From NCBI GenBank assembly GCA_964016415.1, contig OZ024666.1:2957310-3021309 (forward strand): a stretch of DNA of 64,000 nucleotides. Reading direction: 5' to 3'. Positions 58,033 to 64,000 of this stretch are shown piece by piece. How positions within the stretch are numbered: the stretch's first letter is position 1; the number at the start of each line of letters is the position of its first letter. Both the position numbers and the translations under genes were made by a program. The notes under the pieces were generated by a model that saw only the letters and a list, made by a program, of their open reading frames with translations, did not search any database and was not told the origin of the DNA. Source of the stretch: Erwinia sp. (GTDB taxonomy: Bacteria > Pseudomonadota > Gammaproteobacteria > Enterobacterales > Enterobacteriaceae).

Positions 58033-58730
58033 ACCCACCCGTCCACCAGTAAATCACGGGTTTCTGCCAGCGCTACCTGCCAGATATGCAGCATCTCTTC
58101 ATCACTACGTTGATAAGCTCCGCCATAATTACCATCACCAATATACTCACGTACAATGGATGCCGGTAGCTGTGCCAGTTTGGCAACATTTAGCGCCTCT
58201 TTTTCCTCGTCTGGCATCACCACATCAGCGAGGCGTGTCCAGGGAAAGTTTTCCATCCATGAGGCATGGCTGGCATTAGTGGAACATTGCCTGACAGCAC
58301 CCATAGTCCCGGGGGCAGCCCACCAGTTGTGCAATTGTACCCTGGCATCAGGATGTTGATTCAGCCAGTTATGAATCTGTACCTGCACCGGCGAGTTACC
58401 ACCATGGCCGTTAATCAGGAATATGCGACGAAAACCACTGCGGTAAAGGCTCTCAAGAAGATCGTTGATCAGAGCATTATACGTAGCAGGTTGTAAGTTA
58501 ATGGAGCCTGGAAAATCAGCGAAATAGGGAGCCATACCAAAAGGTACTCCCGGATAAACAGGTACATTCTCTGCCGCACCCACCTCTTCTGCCAGTTTTG
58601 AGGCCAGCAGATGATCGGTACAGAGACTTAAGTACGCATGTTGTTCGGTACTGCCCAACGGCAGGATCACGCGATCCTGAGATTTCAGATAGCTATCAAC
58701 CTGAAACCAGTTCATCTCATGAATGTTCAT
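58029..58730 (-). CDS. Creatininase-family amidohydrolase
   Basis: The protein of about 233 residues has the creatininase metal sites: LPLGSTEQHA (Glu, His), DHLLASKLAEE (Asp) and NGHGGN (His). The family includes creatinine amidohydrolase and riboflavin/mycofactocin pathway members, opening small cyclic amides. MNIHEMNWFQ at 58730 is taken as the start because AAGGA lies about 12 bases ahead and because the gene overlaps the end of the GntR gene. Its pairing with iadA suggests processing of cyclic or isoaspartyl compounds (inference). Confidence 0.85.
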   Translation of the reverse strand: MNIHEMNWFQVDSYLKSQDRVILPLGSTEQHAYLSLCTDHLLASKLAEEVGAAENVPVYPGVPFGMAPYFADFPGSINLQPATYNALINDLLESLYRSGFRRIFLINGHGGNSPVQVQIHNWLNQHPDARVQLHNWWAAPGTMGAVRQCSTNASHASWMENFPWTRLADVVMPDEEKEALNVAKLAQLPASIVREYIGDGNYGGAYQRSDEEMLHIWQVALAETRDLLVDGWV

Positions 58731-59703
58731 GAAGGTCATTATCCTTATGATATTCCAAGGCATGACGACGCAGAGCAGGTTGTAATATTTCCCGGATATA
58801 ACGGGGCTCTGGCGTATGCCGATATTCGAACATGACTTCCGCTGCGGGCATTTGCTGCATCTGGCTGTGGCATCCGGTACTGTAAATTACCACCCGAAAA
58901 TGCGACATCTTTTGCAGCAAGCCCTCATCATGCAGCATTGTCGTGCTTATTTTTCCAAGGTGTGGCGCAAAACTTCTTACACCTTCCACCATCGCCGGCA
59001 TAAAGGTCGGATAACGGGACACCAGAAGAACCGGTGTATCCGCTGCCAGAGCCGCTAACTGCATGCGGCTACTCTCTGCCGGGATAAGGTAAGGTGCATA
59101 CACTGGTATCTGTTCTGCAACCCGCTGACGTAATCGCGGGATGCAGTGGGGCACAGTCAGGAAAAAACCATATTTTTTTATTTGATCAGGATGTAATGCA
59201 TCAAACTCCCGAAATGTATAGGTATCAGCGACCAGCGTGAAACCGAGGATTTCACTCATCACCGCTAAATAACTGCGGTTAATACGGTTCGAGTTACCTA
59301 CAATCGCGACAGTAAAGGGCAGTCGTTCCTGCGCACTTTGGTTTTCCTGATTGATGACACCCACAAAAAAAGAGGGAGATAATCCAACACTGGCGGCCTC
59401 CTGTAGCAAATGCTGAAACCGCTGTTGCAGATGGGCAACCTGCTCATCCTGCACCTGTTCCTGTTTCTCACGTACGATGTAGGTGCCTTTGCCAGGTATG
59501 GTCTCAATCAATCCCATCGCTTTTAACGCCTGATACGCATGACTGACTGTCAGTTGTGCTACCTCCAGTTCGCGGCTCAATGCACGAACCGAAGGCAGCG
59601 CAGTCTGATGGCGAAAGCTTCCGGCCATAATGCCGTATTCAATGGTGCCAACAATCTGCGTGTGCAATGCAATAGGTAAACTTTTATCGATTGAGATTCT
59701 CAT
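58717..59703 (-). CDS. GntR-family regulator with a substrate-binding-like effector domain
   Basis: The 328-residue regulator has a GntR HTH (GSFRHQTALPSVRALSRELEVAQLTVSHAYQALKAMGLIETIPGKGTYI) at the N-terminus. About 230 residues follow with a LacI/periplasmic-binding fold (FTVAIVGNSNRINRSYLAVM, PVLLVSRYP, FRVVIYSTGCHSQ). It lies inside the operon, 27 bases after the symporter and overlapping the creatininase by about 14 bases. It probably controls the symporter-creatininase-iadA genes in response to a transported ligand. Confidence 0.85.
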   Translation of the reverse strand: MRISIDKSLPIALHTQIVGTIEYGIMAGSFRHQTALPSVRALSRELEVAQLTVSHAYQALKAMGLIETIPGKGTYIVREKQEQVQDEQVAHLQQRFQHLLQEAASVGLSPSFFVGVINQENQSAQERLPFTVAIVGNSNRINRSYLAVMSEILGFTLVADTYTFREFDALHPDQIKKYGFFLTVPHCIPRLRQRVAEQIPVYAPYLIPAESSRMQLAALAADTPVLLVSRYPTFMPAMVEGVRSFAPHLGKISTTMLHDEGLLQKMSHFRVVIYSTGCHSQMQQMPAAEVMFEYRHTPEPRYIREILQPALRRHALEYHKDNDLHEHS

Positions 59704-59730
59704 CTCACTCCTTCACTATCTTAAATTATT

Positions 59731-61251
59731 TTACTGCTTTGCAGTCTTGTCAGAACGCAGAGGTATTTTCAGCGCATCGAAATGACGGTGTAGCGTCTGT
59801 GCGCTAACTGGTGAGGTAAACAGGCTCACGACTACCATCACCACCATCGTAAAGGTCCAGCAGACGATCAGCGGGTCAAAACCGAAAGACCAGTCAGAGA
59901 ACCACAGTTTCATCGCGACGTAAGCCACTTCACCGAGAATCACCGCCGTAATCGCGCCGGTGGTCGTTGCCCGACGCCAGTACATTCCCAGAATAACCGG
60001 TGCGACCCAAATACCCAGCCCCCCGAAGGCAAAACGGATCAGCGAGAAAATCCCGGCAGGTTTCATAATACCGATAATGATTGCCGCCACCCCTAACAAG
60101 ATGGTGAACCAACGTGACAGCATCAGAATCTTCCGCTGTGTCGCTTTCGGCTCGAGTAGATTTTGATAGATATCACGGGTAATCCCCCCCGTTGCCACCA
60201 CCAGCAGCGCCGAAATCGTCGACATTCCGGCAGAAACAATACCTGTAATCAACAGTGCTGATATCCACGGCGAGACATTTTGCTGCAGGATAACCGGTAC
60301 AATAAAGTCCGTTTCTTTGCCCGTCAGCCCATGAACAAAGGTTGCGGCATTGACACCAGACCATTCAATCAATGTGGCAGAAAACAGCATGCCCAGCGTA
60401 CCGAGAATCACCGCTTTAAACATGGTGCGATAGCTGTTCATAGTAAAAAATTTGGTAAACAGGGTTGGCTGACCAATAGTAAAGAAGCTCCACATCACGA
60501 TCATCGAGACGTAGGTCTGCCAGGGGAAATCTTTTTTCGCACCGGGATGCGTCAGATGATCAGGCATCGTTGCGGCCAGTTTGCCCGTGATAGCCTCCAT
60601 TCCGCCACCTGCATGCACCGAGACCCAAAACGTCACCACTGCGGTGGCCACCATCAGCGCTCCCTGCAGCACGTCGGTCATCATCGCGCCGGTCATCCCA
60701 CCGATCATGCAATAGAGCACTACCACCACACCCATTACCACCACACCAATCCACTCAGGCAGCCCGGTAAAAGTATTGAGTATTACGCCGGCGCCAACTG
60801 TCTGTGCGCCCATCATGGCGATCAAAAACAACACCATCATAACGGCATGCACACCACGGATTGCGTTTGATTCACAACGATCAGAGAGATAGTCACTCAT
60901 GGTCATCAAATTGTAACGGCGTCCCATCTGCATCAGCTTACGTCCGACAAACAGCATGGGGATAATCATGGAAAATGCCAGTCCTGGCACCGAGACACTC
61001 ATACCGGCAAATCCGGTGCTGTATGTCATCGCCGGTACACCCATGAAGGTGCTCATGCTGTACTGGCTGGCAAAGTAAGCGAAACCGCCGACAACAGCAC
61101 CCGCTTTACCGCCCATGACAAGGAAATCACTTAAAGAGTGTGTTGCCCGCGCGGCACGCCAGCCAATCACGCCGAGCAACAGCAAAAACAGAATTAACGT
61201 GGTATAGAACGGTATCGGTTCCGGCCGCAGCATTTCTGAAAGCGTGTTCAT
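59731..61251 (-). CDS. Sodium:solute symporter (SSS family, PanF-like)
   Basis: The 506-residue protein has about thirteen membrane segments with SSS motifs: YFASQYSMSTFMGVPAMTYSTGFAG, GGMTGAMMTDVLQG and the sodium-site region LITGIVSAGMSTISALLVVATGGITRDIY. It is nearest in style to pantothenate symporter PanF, but the operon (iadA, creatininase) points to a peptide- or amide-like solute. The start overlaps the stop codon of a small membrane protein gene (ATGA), as PanF-type genes are often preceded by such a gene. Confidence 0.88.
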   Translation of the reverse strand: MNTLSEMLRPEPIPFYTTLILFLLLLGVIGWRAARATHSLSDFLVMGGKAGAVVGGFAYFASQYSMSTFMGVPAMTYSTGFAGMSVSVPGLAFSMIIPMLFVGRKLMQMGRRYNLMTMSDYLSDRCESNAIRGVHAVMMVLFLIAMMGAQTVGAGVILNTFTGLPEWIGVVVMGVVVVLYCMIGGMTGAMMTDVLQGALMVATAVVTFWVSVHAGGGMEAITGKLAATMPDHLTHPGAKKDFPWQTYVSMIVMWSFFTIGQPTLFTKFFTMNSYRTMFKAVILGTLGMLFSATLIEWSGVNAATFVHGLTGKETDFIVPVILQQNVSPWISALLITGIVSAGMSTISALLVVATGGITRDIYQNLLEPKATQRKILMLSRWFTILLGVAAIIIGIMKPAGIFSLIRFAFGGLGIWVAPVILGMYWRRATTTGAITAVILGEVAYVAMKLWFSDWSFGFDPLIVCWTFTMVVMVVVSLFTSPVSAQTLHRHFDALKIPLRSDKTAKQ

Positions 61252-61502
61252 ACTTTCTCCTCCTGTTGCAGCGCATCATCCTGATATTCCGGACGTTTCA
61301 GACACTGAAAAGCATAGAGGATGATCAATGCGAAAACTGTTATACCGTGTATTAGCCAGCCGTAGATAAATACCGGAACTCCCCACTATCCAGCCCAGTA
61401 GGTGGAACTATAAAAAAAGGGGAAAGGTACCATAATAAGCAGGTACATCAACATAAAAACACCTAACCATTTCTTTTCAAAACAGTTACTTAGAACATCC
61501 AT
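61248..61502 (-). pseudogene. Small membrane protein partner of the symporter, interrupted by an amber codon
   Basis: From 61502 the frame reads MDVLSNCFEKKWLGVF and encodes two membrane segments (VFMLMYLLIMVPFPFF and VFIYGWLIHGITVFALIILYAF), then a charged tail. It ends as ATGA over the symporter start. At 61388-61386 a single TAG interrupts it between YWAG and WGVPVF without a frameshift, so 84 codons would otherwise be intact. Small two-helix proteins of the DUF997/DUF3311/DUF485 kinds precede SSS symporters; I cannot assign the exact family. A short N-terminal peptide of 38 residues could be made. Confidence 0.7.
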
Positions 61503-61688
61503 TTACAACTCCCTCACCATCATTACATAAAAATGCATTTATAAAAAAAACAATACCGTTCTTTTGTGCATTATCAGGTATTATCACTGGTTATAACAGG
61601 AGTTTAAAAAGACAACAATACTTAATTTTAATTAAGGGTTATTAAAATGGACAGTTAACCCTTCTCGCGCCGTCTGCCGCTGCTCAAT

Positions 61689-62810
61689 ATGGGCCTTAGC
61701 GGCAGGGAAGATGCCTGTGCTGCACGCTGGCTGGGGCGCTCAACCAGGGAATATCAGGCATCTGCCCCCTTGCACAACCTGCACCAGCAAATTGCTGACA
61801 TCAGGCAGGTTCCCTATGTAGCGACTTTTATGGGTGGACGTGCGGCCCTGTATGCCGTAGTACGAGCCCTCGATTTACAGCCTGGCGATCAGATTTTGAT
61901 TCCCGCCTTCACCTGCCAGTGTGTCACCAACGCGCTCACCATCAATGGTGTGGAGGCCCGTTTTGTCGATATAGAGAGCGACACATACGGAATGGATGTC
62001 AGTAAAATGGCTGCCGCCATCACCCCCCGCACACGCGCCGTACTGATTCAGTACACCTTTGGCCTGGTCTGTCGTGATTTAACTGAACTCCTGAAGGTTG
62101 CGAGAGATCGTGGCTTATGGGTTATCGAGGATTGCGCGCATGCTACGGGAGGACGCTGGCAAGGTCAGCTTCTCGGCACCCTGGGTGATATTGCCATTTT
62201 CAGCAGCGAGCGCTCGAAAATTGTCAATTCGATTCATGGTGGCTGGGCGATGACATCCAACCCGGTGCTGGGGGAGCGACTGCAACAGATCTACGAAAAT
62301 GCGTTGCCTGCAGATGACGATTTTATCCATCGTCTGTTACAGACTCTTCGTCACGCCTGGGCACAGCATAATCAGAGGCGACCTCTCCCTCTGCCCGCCG
62401 GATGGTTACCACAAATGCAGCCCAGTGAATTGAGCGGGTTATACACTCCCCAGTATTACTGGCGTATGGCAGCCCCCGTTGCTGAGCTGCTCTCTCTTCA
62501 GTTAGCCCGACTGCCAGAATTGCTGGAACCTCGTCGTGCCGGAGCCGCATTTTGGGAGCAATGGGCGGCAAAACAAGGCATTAAAACTGCCACCACAGTG
62601 ACCGGTGCGGAAAATACCTGGCTGCGCTTTCCGGTGTTATTAAGTGCGAAAGAGAAACGTGAGCGGGAAACCCTGGGACAAGCACTGAATGCGGAAATTG
62701 GTGTCTGGTTTACCACCCCGATGCATCCTCAACCTCTCACTCTGATTGAGTGCCCGGTAGGCATGCATGCGGCGTCAGCCTGCATCAATTTACCGACCTG
62801 GCTCTGGTAG
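61689..62810 (+). CDS. DegT/DnrJ/EryC1-type PLP aminotransferase
   Basis: The 373-residue enzyme has the sugar-aminotransferase fold. FMGGRAALYAVVRALDLQPGDQILIPAFTCQC is the N-terminal cofactor region, and VIEDCAHATGG holds the PLP-ring aspartate. IFSSERSKIVNS carries the probable Schiff-base lysine. ASACINLPTW is the C-terminal signature. Members usually make amino sugars for surface polysaccharides; no sugar cluster is in view. The ATG at 61647 in the same frame has AGGG upstream but is followed by TAA as codon 4, and the frame from there reads sensibly (PFSRRLPLLN) up to 61689. So the natural start may be lost and initiation moved to 61689, which lacks a good ribosome-binding site. Confidence 0.75.
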   Translation: MGLSGREDACAARWLGRSTREYQASAPLHNLHQQIADIRQVPYVATFMGGRAALYAVVRALDLQPGDQILIPAFTCQCVTNALTINGVEARFVDIESDTYGMDVSKMAAAITPRTRAVLIQYTFGLVCRDLTELLKVARDRGLWVIEDCAHATGGRWQGQLLGTLGDIAIFSSERSKIVNSIHGGWAMTSNPVLGERLQQIYENALPADDDFIHRLLQTLRHAWAQHNQRRPLPLPAGWLPQMQPSELSGLYTPQYYWRMAAPVAELLSLQLARLPELLEPRRAGAAFWEQWAAKQGIKTATTVTGAENTWLRFPVLLSAKEKRERETLGQALNAEIGVWFTTPMHPQPLTLIECPVGMHAASACINLPTWLW

Positions 62811-62846
62811 TTTGCGGTTTATCAGCACACCAATCCGGGAAAATGA

Positions 62847-62873
62847 TCACTGCCCCCTGAGCGGGGGCAGTGA
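62847..62873. terminator. Bidirectional terminator between convergent genes
   Basis: TCACTGCCCCC at 62847-62857 pairs with GGGGGCAGTGA at 62863-62873, an 11-bp stem with a 5-nt loop. On the minus strand it runs into TCATTTTCCC and on the plus strand into AAAATG. It can end the GH4 gene and, less well, the aminotransferase gene. Confidence 0.75.
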
Positions 62874-62888
62874 AAATGATAATAAGGA

Positions 62889-64000
<1,112 letters not shown>

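Noticed and set aside
48862..61502. Genome-wide reassignment of TAG to an amino acid
   Set aside because: Intact genes such as the Ig adhesin and the fimbrial-type adhesin end in TAG, and most genes have no internal TAG, so a recoded genome is not supported; only strain-level suppression remains possible.

Overview
The window is a chromosomal segment of a gamma-proteobacterium of the order Enterobacterales. Its backbone follows the familiar E. coli gene order around bioH-gntX-nfuA, glpG-glpE, asd, gntK-gntR, yhhW, ugp, livKHMGF, panM, rpoH-ftsX-ftsE-ftsY, rsmD-yhhL-yhhN, tusA, yhhQ and dcrB. Many proteins match E. coli closely, down to the numbering of catalytic residues (BioH S82/D207/H235, GlpG S201/H254, NfuA C149/C152). 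Genes that E. coli carries in this stretch are absent here: glpR, glpD, the glg glycogen cluster, gntU, zntA, yhhM and a second liv binding protein. An Erwiniaceae-like genome such as Tatumella is my guess, but the genus cannot be fixed from this sequence alone.

Layout. Bases 1-6405 hold the 3' part of a giant Ig-repeat adhesin and an AT-rich two-domain fimbrial-type adhesin. Bases 6569-8036 are an IS1 remnant abutted by a 1.2-kb IS3-family element. Bases 8223-17157 are backbone metabolism: biotin, Fe-S maturation, rhomboid protease, rhodanese, aspartate semialdehyde dehydrogenase, gluconate, pirin, a flavin reductase and an acetyltransferase. Bases 17509-19803 encode a polar amino-acid ABC importer without an ATPase. 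Bases 19845-24850 are a decaying ugp (glycerol-3-phosphate) operon with its Pho boxes still in place. Bases 24948-29881 are the liv branched-chain amino-acid importer. Bases 30253-37639 are accessory: panM, an SMR efflux protein, an ABC-ATPase remnant, a frameshifted chemoreceptor and an MFS / amidohydrolase / LysR group. Bases 37802-45320 are the conserved rpoH-fts-rsmD-tusA-yhhQ-dcrB block, including a preQ1 riboswitch before yhhQ. Bases 45576-54006 carry a c-di-GMP phosphodiesterase, proP, a glutathionylspermidine synthetase/amidase gene with two in-frame amber codons, and an acid-phosphatase autotransporter. Bases 54865-56419 are an AT-rich three-gene operon (ArsR-type regulator, GlcG/HbpS-like protein, SDR oxidoreductase) with a palindromic operator. 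Bases 56857-61502 are a translationally coupled isoaspartyl-dipeptidase / creatininase / GntR / sodium-symporter operon. The window ends with a DegT-type aminotransferase and the 3' part of a GH4 6-phospho-glycosidase.

Two themes stand out. The first is gene decay: ugpB, ugpE, ugpC, an oligopeptide-type ATPase, a chemoreceptor, gss, a small membrane protein and probably the aminotransferase start all carry lesions. Several lie in short homopolymers and could be sequencing errors; others (a deletion of about 59 bp, nonsense codons, an ATA start) cannot be explained that way. The second is surface and small-molecule accessory functions: the two adhesins, the phosphatase autotransporter and the AT-rich operon at 55 kb, which is the most plausible little-described system here. 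I saw no tRNA, rRNA or CRISPR array.
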